Numbered from the stretch's first letter, positions 1 to 6,306 are shown. The stretch: 6,881 bases of DNA from Desulfobulbaceae bacterium UBA5123 (GCA_002415465.1 DHYT01000055.1:1-6881), one strand, 5' to 3'. Notes: generated by a model not told the origin, from the letters alone. Numbers and translations: made by a program.

Positions 1-809
1 GCATACAGGAAGCCGGTGTAGAGGATGCCGTCCTTCTCCATGCCGGCGAGCGTCGGCATGATCACCTCGCGCATGACGCGGCCGGGGATCTCCGGGGTCA
101 CCACCGGCGCCGGCGAATAGGCGCCCATGCCACCGGTATTGGGCCCCTTATCGCCATCGAAAACGGCCTTGTGGTCCTGCGACGTGGGCAACGGCAACAC
201 CGTCTTGCCGTCGGTGAAGGCGATGAACGACGCCTCCTCACCGGCGAGAAACTCCTCAACCAGCAGCCGGTCGCCCGCCTGCCCGAAAGCCTTGTCGGAC
301 ATAATCAGATCAACGCCGCTGATCGCCTCGGCCACGGTATGGGCGACAATCACCCCCTTGCCGGCGGCAAGGCCGTCGGCCTTGACCACCACCGGCGCGC
401 CGACCTCCTGGATGTAACGAACCGCCTCGGCGCGATCGGTAAAGGTACGGGAGCGGCCGGCCGGGATGTTATACTTGGCCAGCAGGTCCTTGGTGAACAC
501 CTTGCTGCCCTCGAGAATCGCTCCGGCCTGAGAGGTGCCGAACACCCGCAGCCCCAAAGCCTCGAAACGGTCGACAATCCCCAGGGTCAGCGGCAGTTCC
601 GGCCCCACCACGGTGAGGCCAATGGCCTCGTCGCGGGCGAAGGCCGCCAGCTTTTCGATCTCATCCGCCGCGATATCGACGCAGGTGGCAAGTTGCGCGA
701 TGCCGGCGTTACCGGGGGCGCAGAATATCTTCTCGACCCTGGGGCTTTGCTTGAGTTTCCAGACCAGGGAATGTTCCCTGCCGCCGCCGCCCACGACCAA
801 TATCCTCAT
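1..809 (-). CDS. purD: Phosphoribosylamine--glycine ligase (GARS), C-terminus cut off by the window
   Basis: Cytoplasmic ATP-grasp enzyme of de novo purine synthesis that joins glycine to 5-phosphoribosylamine to give GAR. I translated the minus strand from the ATG at 807-809: 269 whole codons are present, about two thirds of a usual PurD of roughly 425 residues. Visible in order: the N-terminal loop GGGGREHS (residues 7-14), APGNAGIA (31-38), VVGPELPL (67-74), the ATP-grasp stretch ADGLAAGKGV (144-153), EEFLAGEEASF (185-195), the long hallmark QDHKAVFDGDKGPNTGGMGA (211-230), and GILYTGFLYA at the window edge. The frame is open throughout. The start is set by an AAGGAG ribosome binding site (814-820 on the plus strand) about five bases upstream and by the conserved beta-strand opening MRILVVGGGG. 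The gene is divergent from the TetR regulator. The family call is seen directly; function follows from the family. Confidence 0.97.
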   Translation of the reverse strand, partial: MRILVVGGGGREHSLVWKLKQSPRVEKIFCAPGNAGIAQLATCVDIAADEIEKLAAFARDEAIGLTVVGPELPLTLGIVDRFEALGLRVFGTSQAGAILEGSKVFTKDLLAKYNIPAGRSRTFTDRAEAVRYIQEVGAPVVVKADGLAAGKGVIVAHTVAEAISGVDLIMSDKAFGQAGDRLLVEEFLAGEEASFIAFTDGKTVLPLPTSQDHKAVFDGDKGPNTGGMGAYSPAPVVTPEIPGRVMREVIMPTLAGMEKDGILYTGFLY

Positions 810-891
810 ACCATCTCCTTCCCTGACAGTTGTTATGCTTGTCTATCTTTTCTCGGTTCGGCAGGCATTTCCGCCACAGCCAAACCGGAAC

Positions 892-921
892 AAACTACCC
901 GCAGGGCCACTCGCTTGTCAA
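892..921 (-). promoter_or_regulatory. Candidate sigma70 promoter for purD
   Basis: On the minus strand a perfect -35 TTGACA (plus-strand 916-921) is followed after 18 bp by TAGTTT (892-897). The -10 matches TATAAT at only three positions, but these are the most conserved ones (T1, A2, T6). Transcription would start near 885 and leave about a 75-nt leader before purD. The weak -10 and 18-bp spacer keep confidence low. I see no purine riboswitch or obvious PurR-type site. Confidence 0.4.
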
Positions 922-1024
922 GAAAATCGCCTCTCCGGCAAGCCCGCCGCCACGGCCCCGGCGGAAAAAAAAACAACGCAAATACAGGCAGCAGCCACGA
1001 ATCGGCCGCACCCTTTTTTTCACC

Positions 1025-1053
1025 TTGACAGCGCCCCATCCCACCTCTATGAT
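1025..1053 (+). promoter_or_regulatory. Strong sigma70-type promoter for the TetR regulator
   Basis: TTGACA at 1025-1030, a 17-bp spacer, and TATGAT at 1048-1053: six of six and five of six matches to the consensus at the optimal spacing. Transcription should begin near 1060, giving a leader of about 97 nt before the ATG at 1157. The promoter points toward the only plus-strand gene here, and an operator-like palindrome covers the expected start. Such a strong promoter suits a regulator that represses itself. Seen in sequence; activity is inferred. Confidence 0.8.
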
Positions 1054-1061
1054 GAAAGATC

Positions 1062-1087
1062 AAAATGAACCATCATTCAGAATAATG
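1062..1087. promoter_or_regulatory. FadR-box-like operator at the TetR gene's own promoter
   Basis: Bases 1064-1077 form a perfect dyad, AATGA-ACCA-TCATT. The 18 bases 1062-1079 match the Bacillus subtilis FadR (YsiA) box as I recall it, TGAATGAMTANTCATTCA, at 14 of 18 positions, with the same centre of symmetry. A second overlapping dyad, CATCATTC-A-GAATAATG (1071-1087), has one mismatch. The element begins nine bases after the -10 and covers the expected transcription start, where a bound repressor would block initiation. The downstream gene encodes a FadR-like protein, so autorepression relieved by acyl-CoA is the simplest reading. The consensus is from memory and binding is untested. Confidence 0.55.
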
Positions 1088-1111
1088 TTGCGGCGCCCCG
1101 CAATCCTTTTT
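1088..1111 (+). terminator. Weak hairpin plus T-run in the leader of the TetR gene
   Basis: TTGCGG (1088-1093), loop CGCC, CCGCAA (1098-1103): a perfect six-pair stem. It is followed by TCC and five T (1107-1111). It lies in the predicted untranslated leader, directly after the second operator dyad. It resembles an intrinsic terminator or attenuator, but the stem is short and the T-run is delayed by three bases, so it may be chance or a pause site. Confidence 0.3.
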
Positions 1112-1156
1112 CCGTATCCATCCACCCCACAACCCACGTGAGTCAGTGTTGAGCAG

Positions 1157-1753
1157 ATGAGAACCTCCGACAAGCATCAAAAAATTATCCAGGCCGCGAT
1201 CAAGGTATTTGCCCGCAAGGGGTTCTTCAGCGCCAGGATATCCGATATCGCCAAGGAAGCCAAGGTTGCGGACGGCACCATCTATCTCTACTTCAACAAC
1301 AAATACGACATCCTGATTTCAATCTTCGAGGAGGAAATCGGCAAGATCATCCTGCAGGTCAAGCTCGCCATTGAGGAAGAAACCGACCCCAGACGGATGC
1401 TTGAGGTTTTTGCCCTGCATCATCTGAAACTGGTGGAAGAAAAAAGGGATCTGGCCGAGGTGCTGCAGATGGAATTGCGGCAGAGCAACAAGTTCATGAA
1501 GGAGTACCGCAACACCAGATTCATCGAGTACGTGGATATCATCTCCACCATCATCCATCTGGGCCAGGAAAAAAATATCTTCAGGAAGGAACTGTTGCCG
1601 GGGGTCGCCAAGCGCGCCTTTTTCGGCGCCCTGGACGAGATGAGCAGACTGTGGGTGCTGGCGCCGGAAACCGGCTACACCATTGAGGAAACGGCCAAGG
1701 AGATCAGCAACATCTTCCTGTTCGGCGCCTGCAGCCAGCCAATGGCCGATTGA
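1157..1753 (+). CDS. TetR-family transcriptional regulator, FadR/YsiA-like
   Basis: A 198-residue cytoplasmic DNA-binding repressor. The N-terminal TetR helix-turn-helix covers about residues 8-55, with the signature ISDIAKEAKVADGTIYLYF (28-46) followed by NNKYDILISIF. The C-terminal ligand/dimer domain resembles B. subtilis FadR (YsiA): LQMELRQSN (103-111) and FFGALDEMSRLWV (155-167) match FadR segments I recall. Known FadR repressors of this type release DNA when they bind long-chain acyl-CoA and control beta-oxidation genes; that ligand is inferred here. The start is ATG 1157: a TGA lies in frame at 1139-1141 and no other start codon falls between. The ribosome binding site is weak (TGAG). 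No fatty-acid genes lie beside it, so its targets are probably elsewhere. One counted line of this gene (1321-1380) is 50% GC, against 67% in one line of the large minus-strand gene (4261-4320). AcrR-like regulation of another process is the alternative. Confidence 0.93.
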   Translation: MRTSDKHQKIIQAAIKVFARKGFFSARISDIAKEAKVADGTIYLYFNNKYDILISIFEEEIGKIILQVKLAIEEETDPRRMLEVFALHHLKLVEEKRDLAEVLQMELRQSNKFMKEYRNTRFIEYVDIISTIIHLGQEKNIFRKELLPGVAKRAFFGALDEMSRLWVLAPETGYTIEETAKEISNIFLFGACSQPMAD

Positions 1754-1761
1754 GCGGAAAC

Positions 1762-1792
1762 CCGCCGGCCACGCCTACTCCGCGGCCGGCGG
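1762..1792. terminator. GC stem-loop between convergent TetR and greA genes
   Basis: CCGCCGGCC (1762-1770) and GGCCGGCGG (1784-1792) form a perfect nine-pair, all-GC stem with a 13-nt loop. The loop contains the greA stop codon, and one arm encodes the end of GreA. It lies in the 21-bp gap between convergent genes and just inside greA, where a bidirectional terminator would be expected. Neither strand has a proper T-run after it, so it may only slow polymerase, or may simply reflect GC-rich codons. Confidence 0.35.
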
Positions 1793-2260
1793 ATTGATCT
1801 CGATAATCTCAAGCTCACGCACCCGGCCAGGGGTCTGCACCCGCACCTCATCGCCGACCACCTTGCCGATCATCGCCCGTCCAAGCGGCGACAGCACCGA
1901 GATGCTGCCCTCCTTGACATCGGCCTCATCCGGCCCCAGAAGCTGATACCGCAACTCTTCCTCGGTATCCAGATCCATCAGGCTCACCACCGTCCCGAAG
2001 ACAACCCGCTCACAGGATACCTGCGAACAATCGATGACCTCGGCCCGCCCGAGCTTGTCCTTCAGCTCCATGATCCGGCCCTCGATATGCCCCTGCCGCT
2101 CCTTGGCGGCATGGTATTCGGCGTTTTCCTTCAAGTCGCCGTGGGCCCGCGCCACCTCGATGGCCTTGATCACTTCCGGTCGCTCCTGCCGTTCAAGCCG
2201 CATCAACTCTTTTCGCAACCGTTCATGCCCGTTGACGGACATGGGTACTCGCACAACCAT
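1775..2260 (-). CDS. greA: Transcription elongation factor GreA
   Basis: Secondary-channel factor of RNA polymerase that rescues backtracked complexes by stimulating cleavage of the nascent RNA. The chosen product has 161 residues, close to E. coli GreA (158). The N-terminal coiled-coil domain includes ARAHGDLKENAEYHAAKERQ (37-56), which carries the tip acids Asp42 and Glu45, equivalent to E. coli Asp41/Glu44. The C-terminal FKBP-like domain includes ISVLSPLGRAMIGK (120-133) and VQTPGR. The ATG at 2258-2260 is preferred because GGAGGA lies six bases upstream and because the product then begins like known GreA (MVVRVPMS). The frame extends 12 codons further, to an ATG at 2296, but that codon lies upstream of this binding site and inside the terminator stem region. 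Both residues needed at the coiled-coil tip are present, so the factor should be active. It lies downstream of the TPR/barrel gene on the same strand and converges on the TetR gene. Confidence 0.97.
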   Translation of the reverse strand: MVVRVPMSVNGHERLRKELMRLERQERPEVIKAIEVARAHGDLKENAEYHAAKERQGHIEGRIMELKDKLGRAEVIDCSQVSCERVVFGTVVSLMDLDTEEELRYQLLGPDEADVKEGSISVLSPLGRAMIGKVVGDEVRVQTPGRVRELEIIEINPPAAE

Positions 2261-2266
2261 TACAAT

Positions 2267-2272
2267 TCCTCC
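2267..2272 (-). promoter_or_regulatory. Ribosome binding site that fixes the greA start
   Basis: GGAGGA on the minus strand, six bases before the ATG at 2258-2260. It lies six bases downstream of the T-run of the leader terminator. It would not serve the more upstream in-frame ATG at 2294-2296. Confidence 0.85.
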
Positions 2273-2278
2273 ACACAC

Positions 2279-2305
2279 AAAAAAAATGCGGCCCACGTCG
2301 GGCCG
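2279..2305 (-). terminator. Intrinsic terminator inside the greA leader
   Basis: Read on the minus strand: CGGCCC, loop GACGT, GGGCCG (plus-strand 2289-2305), then CA and eight T (2279-2286). This is a textbook intrinsic terminator: a six-pair GC stem with a five-base loop and a long T-run. It follows the TPR/barrel gene by about 100 nt and ends 18 nt before the greA start codon. Those 18 nt hold the ribosome binding site and leave no room for a promoter, so greA transcripts must pass through this element. Confidence 0.8.
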
Positions 2306-2407
2306 TTATCGTCAACTGTCACTGCGCCACCAAATGCCTTCGCCGCCGGGCACGAAGAGGCCGGTTCAAGATGCATGCTGCATCATAACGAATCTCGCCG
2401 GTAACCG

Positions 2408-5400
2408 CTACCATCTATAAACGAGGGAAAGAGAAATTTCCTTGCGCCGATAGAGATCGGAAGAGGTCAAGGTCGCCGCCGCCTCCATCAGGAAATGCGA
2501 CGACCATTCGTACAGAAATCCCGCGCCGATGGTCTGGAACTGACGCCCCAGCGAGTCATAATCAAGGGAATACTCAGCGGTATAATAGGTAGGCCCGCCC
2601 CGGTCAAGAATTTCCTCGGACAACTGCCGGCGATAGGAAACAATGAAACGGTTCAGCCAATAATTCATCGGCGTCCAATACGGGTGGTCAACGGCGGCAA
2701 AGCCGTCGGCGGTCAACGGGCCGCCGATCCGCCCCTCCCGTGAATCCTTAAAATCGTACACATACCGCACCCGCAGGGAATGCGGCTCGGTGAGGAGAAG
2801 GTAACTGCCCCAGAAATCATACCCCCTGATCGCGTTGCCATCCGAAAGATCGACAAACGAACAATCCCCGCCCACCCGCAGGCGGGGAAGCAGATCAAGG
2901 GAAACGCCGCCCTTGACGGTTTCCCGCAGCACGTTCCGGGTCACGCTGGCAAGGGTGTCGGTCACCAGATCGCGGTCAAAAGAGAGATCGGCCCGCACCT
3001 TGTCGCCGATCTTGCCGGTCAAGCCGCCTTGCAGCAAGCCCGTTTGCGCGACACTGTCCGCCTCCGGAGACTCGACCCCCACCCCCAAACGACCGGACAG
3101 CCATGGCGTCAGGGGGGCAGCATAGGAGAGCAGCCCACGGTTGGCCCGCATCTTGTCGTCGTCGGCAAGGGCGCGGTACAGACGACGCGAAAAGGCGATA
3201 TCCAGTTCATGGCCGCTCAGGTTGAAAGGCGTGAAACGCATTGCCGCCTCCTGCCAGTCGCGACGGATATCCTTGTAGCCCTCCCGGCCGTCTTCCTCAA
3301 GATATCCGTACGAAACCGAGGTCAACGGCCGCATCTTTAAACGGTTGCGCTGTCGCGCCTCGTCAAGGCCGGGAAAATCGATCCGATGCTCGATCATCCG
3401 CTCGTAGATGCCGGCCTCATCGCCGAGCTGCCCCAGGCGACTGCATACCCCGGCAAGATCAAAGAGCAGCGAGGGGCTTTCCGGCTCCGCCCGCAAGGCG
3501 ACCTGATACTGTTGCGCCGCATAGAAAAACTCCTTGCGCAGGACGGCGCGCCTGGCCGCATACTCGGGATAAAACCGTTTTTGCCAACGGTAAAGCGAAT
3601 AATAACGGGCGGCGATCGCCCCCAAACGCTGCTGCACCGGATCCTTCACCAGGGCGGCAACGTGCGCCGGCGACATCAGGGTATCGATAAAGCCGGCAGG
3701 CTCTTCACCGTGCAGGGTGACAATCTGCCAGATGCTCGGTTGCGCGACCAGGGGCGGACAGGGAATCCCCTGTCCCCTAACCTCGCCATCCATCCGGTCG
3801 GCCGCCGACGGGGCAAGGAACGCCTCATAGACCTTGACCGCCTCCGAACGGCGGTCAAGCGCCCACAGGGCCCTGGCCTTCAGCAGCACCGCATCCGGAC
3901 GCGCATCCGGCGCCACCGGCAGCCGCTCCGCAAGGGCAAGGGCTTCGGCAAAACGACCGCCGTCAAAGAGCAGTTGCAGAAGCGCCACCGCAGCCCCACT
4001 CTCCCCTTGCGAACGGCCCGCCAGTCCCGCCAGAACGGCCTCGGCCTCATCGTCCTGCCCGGCCGCCCGGAATGCCGAGGCCACGCAGAGGAGGGCGCGC
4101 GGGGAATCCGGCAGCCGTTTCCTGATCCGTTGCGCGACCTTGCCCATGGCGTCAACCATTCCCCGACGCCGGTACAGATCGGCAAGGCGCGGCAGCCCCT
4201 CATCCCCGGAATCCGCCTCGGCAAGCGCCGCCAGCGCAACCTGCTCGGCTTTTTCCGGCTGCCCCAGTCGCTGATACAGATCTTGCCGCAAGACCTGCGC
4301 GCCGAGCCCGGTCGCCTGTTCCGCCGGCATACCGTCCAGTTGCCGCAGGGCCGCGACAGGGTCGCCGGACCCCAGCAGGAAATCGGCGAGGGCCAAGCCG
4401 ACCTCAATCTCGATCGCCCCGGCCCCGGCATCGCGCGAAGCGGCCACCGCGGTCAACAACCGGCGACAGTTGCGGACGGCAAGCCCGGACTCGCCCTTGG
4501 CGGCCAGCAACCGGGCATAGATGAACTGCGCGCGCCAGGACTGCATGGCCCCGGCGCCCAATGCGGCAAACCGTTGCTGCCAGACCTCGGCATCTTCAAC
4601 ATTACCGGCACGAATCGCCAGATCGAAGAGGCTGAGCAAAACCGGCCCCGCCTCGCCGCCCAGCGCCAGGGCGCGCCGCAACGCCTGCTCCGACGCATAG
4701 AACTGACCCATCTCCAGGTACATATCGCTCAAGCACAGCAAGGCCTGACGCGCAATCGACGCGTCTCCGCCCGCCGCCAGCGCCTCATACTCGGCCCCGG
4801 CGCGATCCCACCAGCCGCCGCCGGCAAAAGCGGCGGCAATCAGCAGACGGTATCGTTCCGAACCGATCGCCGTGGAGGGGGCGCCGGCGTCGGCAAACCT
4901 CTTCACGGCGTCGAAACGGCCACGAACGCCCAATTTCCGCAAATCCGCCGCCATTGCCGGCACGGCATCCGGATCGACGCCACCCTGGGCGAAATAACGG
5001 TGATACGCGGCCACGGCGTCCTCAAGGCGATCGGCGGCCTCATACAGCCGCGCCGACTGCTTGATCCGGCCGGCGTCCGGCTGCGCCCGCACGGCCAGAA
5101 AACGGTCAAGGCGCACCGCTGCCGCGGCCTGTTCCCCTTGCCGGGCGTAGAGGTTCACCAACAGCTCAAGGGCTGCGAGGTCATCGGGGACCGCCGCCAC
5201 ATACCGATCAAGATACGTCAAGGCCTCCTTGCCGCGCGAGGCGACCACCAGCGCCTTGCCGATCCGCAACCAGAGCGAGGTATCGTTGGGGGCAAGGCGG
5301 TTAAGCACCTGCAGATGCTTCAGCGCCTCGCCGAAACGGCCGCCCTGCTCGTAAAAAGCCGCCAGCCGCTGATGCGCCTCGACATGATTCGGCATGCGCT

Positions 5401-6202
5401 CAACCAGCCGCTGCCAGTAGGTTGCCGCCAAACCCTGCTGCCCGAGCCTGTCATGCACCCGCGCGGCGCGGAGCAGGAGTTCGGAGCTTGCATCGGCAGC
5501 GGCCGCCAAGGCGACCAGGTGCGGCCGGGCAAGCTCGAACTCGCCCAGACGGTACGCCAGATCGGCCAAGGCCAGACGTCGCCGGTTATCGTCCGGCGAC
5601 TGACGATAGGCCCGTTCGAGATACGGCAGGGCCTCCGCCTGCCGATCCAGGACAAGCAGGGCGGCAGCCATGCCCTCGACGGCCGCCGCCTCGCCGGGGG
5701 ATTTCTCAAGCACCCTGGCAAAAAGCTCCACCGCCCGCCCCCAGTGCTTTTGCGCCACCATGACCTGGGCGAGGGCGTTGAGGTATTCGCCCTGGTCGGG
5801 GCTGCCGTCGAGCAACCGCTCCAGAAGCGCGACGGCCTTCGGCCAGGCCTGCATCCGAACATAGGTCTTCGCCAATTCCCACCGGGCCTCGTCAAGCCCA
5901 GGCCGTTGCGCCAACAGCACTTCGTAGACGGCGGCCGCGGCCGGATAATCTCCCGCCAGCACCATCCGCCGCGCCGTATCCCAAGCCCGCTTCCATTCCG
6001 GCACCTCCTTCTGCAGCTGCTCCACCTGCCGGAAGGGCACGATGGGGCCAGGCTCGGACGCGGCAAGACAGTCGCCGCCACCCAACCAGGCGAGAACGAG
6101 CCATGCCGCCGCTATCGCCACGGATAAACCCGCTCGCCGGCCCGAACCCGCCGCCGGCGGTACAGCGTTTCCCCGGCGCCTCTTTGCAAACAGAACAGTC
6201 AT
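2408..6202 (-). CDS. Secreted TPR-array protein with C-terminal outer-membrane beta-barrel (PelB/BcsC/PgaA-like architecture)
   Basis: 1264 residues. The N-terminus is a signal peptide: basic (KRRR and GRR within 8-23), hydrophobic core LSVAIAAAWLVLAWL (26-40), likely cleavage near LAA-SEP (about 48); Cys45 is preceded by GGD, not a lipobox. Next comes a TPR solenoid. Nine repeats from residue 83 to 355 start at exactly 34-residue steps (AGDY 83, MQAW 117, QKHW 151, and so on), then less regular repeats, then six in exact register from 612 to 782. Residues about 797-885 are not TPR-like; two TPR-like units follow (890-940). From about 957 alternating strands rich in Tyr, Trp, Phe and Arg run to the last residue, ending SLSLVYRW; the terminal aromatic is typical of Bam-sorted barrels. 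Proteins built this way (PelB, BcsC, PgaA) export polysaccharides, with the TPR part as periplasmic scaffold and the barrel as pore. The aminotransferase gene 104 bp upstream fits that role. Start: AAGGG five bases before ATG 6200-6202. No catalytic domain is seen. The architecture is solid; the substrate is unknown. Confidence 0.88.
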   Translation of the reverse strand: MTVLFAKRRRGNAVPPAAGSGRRAGLSVAIAAAWLVLAWLGGGDCLAASEPGPIVPFRQVEQLQKEVPEWKRAWDTARRMVLAGDYPAAAAVYEVLLAQRPGLDEARWELAKTYVRMQAWPKAVALLERLLDGSPDQGEYLNALAQVMVAQKHWGRAVELFARVLEKSPGEAAAVEGMAAALLVLDRQAEALPYLERAYRQSPDDNRRRLALADLAYRLGEFELARPHLVALAAAADASSELLLRAARVHDRLGQQGLAATYWQRLVERMPNHVEAHQRLAAFYEQGGRFGEALKHLQVLNRLAPNDTSLWLRIGKALVVASRGKEALTYLDRYVAAVPDDLAALELLVNLYARQGEQAAAAVRLDRFLAVRAQPDAGRIKQSARLYEAADRLEDAVAAYHRYFAQGGVDPDAVPAMAADLRKLGVRGRFDAVKRFADAGAPSTAIGSERYRLLIAAAFAGGGWWDRAGAEYEALAAGGDASIARQALLCLSDMYLEMGQFYASEQALRRALALGGEAGPVLLSLFDLAIRAGNVEDAEVWQQRFAALGAGAMQSWRAQFIYARLLAAKGESGLAVRNCRRLLTAVAASRDAGAGAIEIEVGLALADFLLGSGDPVAALRQLDGMPAEQATGLGAQVLRQDLYQRLGQPEKAEQVALAALAEADSGDEGLPRLADLYRRRGMVDAMGKVAQRIRKRLPDSPRALLCVASAFRAAGQDDEAEAVLAGLAGRSQGESGAAVALLQLLFDGGRFAEALALAERLPVAPDARPDAVLLKARALWALDRRSEAVKVYEAFLAPSAADRMDGEVRGQGIPCPPLVAQPSIWQIVTLHGEEPAGFIDTLMSPAHVAALVKDPVQQRLGAIAARYYSLYRWQKRFYPEYAARRAVLRKEFFYAAQQYQVALRAEPESPSLLFDLAGVCSRLGQLGDEAGIYERMIEHRIDFPGLDEARQRNRLKMRPLTSVSYGYLEEDGREGYKDIRRDWQEAAMRFTPFNLSGHELDIAFSRRLYRALADDDKMRANRGLLSYAAPLTPWLSGRLGVGVESPEADSVAQTGLLQGGLTGKIGDKVRADLSFDRDLVTDTLASVTRNVLRETVKGGVSLDLLPRLRVGGDCSFVDLSDGNAIRGYDFWGSYLLLTEPHSLRVRYVYDFKDSREGRIGGPLTADGFAAVDHPYWTPMNYWLNRFIVSYRRQLSEEILDRGGPTYYTAEYSLDYDSLGRQFQTIGAGFLYEWSSHFLMEAAATLTSSDLYRRKEISLSLVYRW

Positions 6203-6284
6203 GCATACCCTTGTAGCATAAAAAACAAAACACGCACAGCGCCAATGCCGACGCGGTGCGTGTCAATAAAACCTTCAAGCCGAA

Positions 6285-6300
6285 CAGGCGGCTGCGCCTG
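6285..6300 (-). other. Short hairpin between the aminotransferase and TPR/barrel genes
   Basis: CAGGCG, four-base loop, CGCCTG: a perfect six-pair stem located seven bases after the aminotransferase stop codon (minus direction). No T-run follows directly; the nearest run is GTTTTATT about ten bases later. It is too weak to call a terminator, so transcription probably continues into the TPR/barrel gene. It could be a pause or an RNA-processing/stability element. The rest of the 104-bp gap (6203-6306) shows only the ribosome binding site of the next gene and a lone TTGACA (minus strand) without a good -10. Confidence 0.35.
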
Positions 6301-6306
6301 AACCGC

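Larger units (their letters stand above)
810..1156. other. Divergent intergenic region between purD and the TetR gene
   Basis: This 347-bp stretch has no convincing gene. Its open frames lack ribosome binding sites, and their translations are proline/arginine-rich without family features. It holds outward-facing promoter candidates for both flanking genes, an operator-like palindrome at 1062-1087, and a hairpin with a T-run at 1088-1111. Homopolymer runs (A9 at 965-973, T7 at 1014-1020) sit between the two promoters and are not placed to act as terminators of either gene. Confidence 0.75.

Noticed and set aside
947..973. Stem CCGCC/GGCGG next to nine A in the purD/TetR intergenic region
   Set aside because: The A-run follows the stem on the plus strand, so on the minus strand the T-run precedes the stem. 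The order is wrong for an intrinsic terminator in either direction.
991..1020. Imperfect stem GCAGCC/GGCCGC followed by seven T, plus strand
   Set aside because: The stem has a mismatch, the T-run starts four bases later, and no plus-strand transcript is expected upstream. It also lies before the TetR promoter.
171..1028. A 285-codon open frame on the plus strand across purD and the intergenic region
   Set aside because: It is antisense to a well-conserved purD. Its translation shows no recognisable domain and it runs into noncoding sequence.
2261..2296. Longer GreA starting at the ATG at 2296 (12 extra residues)
   Set aside because: The extra residues are encoded by the terminator T-run and ribosome binding site region, and known GreA proteins begin at the shorter start.
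2284..2315. TTGACG (minus strand, 2310-2315) as a -35 for greA
   Set aside because: No acceptable -10 exists at 16-19 bp; the nearest AT-rich bases are the terminator T-run at 20-21 bp.
2354..2374. Mini-frame on the minus strand in the greA leader (MMQHAS), a possible leader peptide
   Set aside because: Only six codons, no clear ribosome binding site, and overlapping a chance GATGC/GCATC palindrome.
3386..6127. A 913-codon open frame on the plus strand, opposite the TPR/barrel gene
   Set aside because: It lies wholly antisense to a gene with clear signal peptide, TPR and barrel features. Its product is rich in Arg, Gly, Pro and Gln with no family motifs, as expected from the complement of GC-rich Ala/Leu/Arg codons.
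5892..6278. Minus-strand frame opening with a TTG and a signal-peptide-like stretch (TRTASALALCVFCFLC) upstream of and overlapping the TPR/barrel gene
   Set aside because: It needs a TTG start with no good ribosome binding site and then runs out of frame through the start of the TPR/barrel gene into low-complexity sequence. The hydrophobic look comes from T-rich intergenic DNA.
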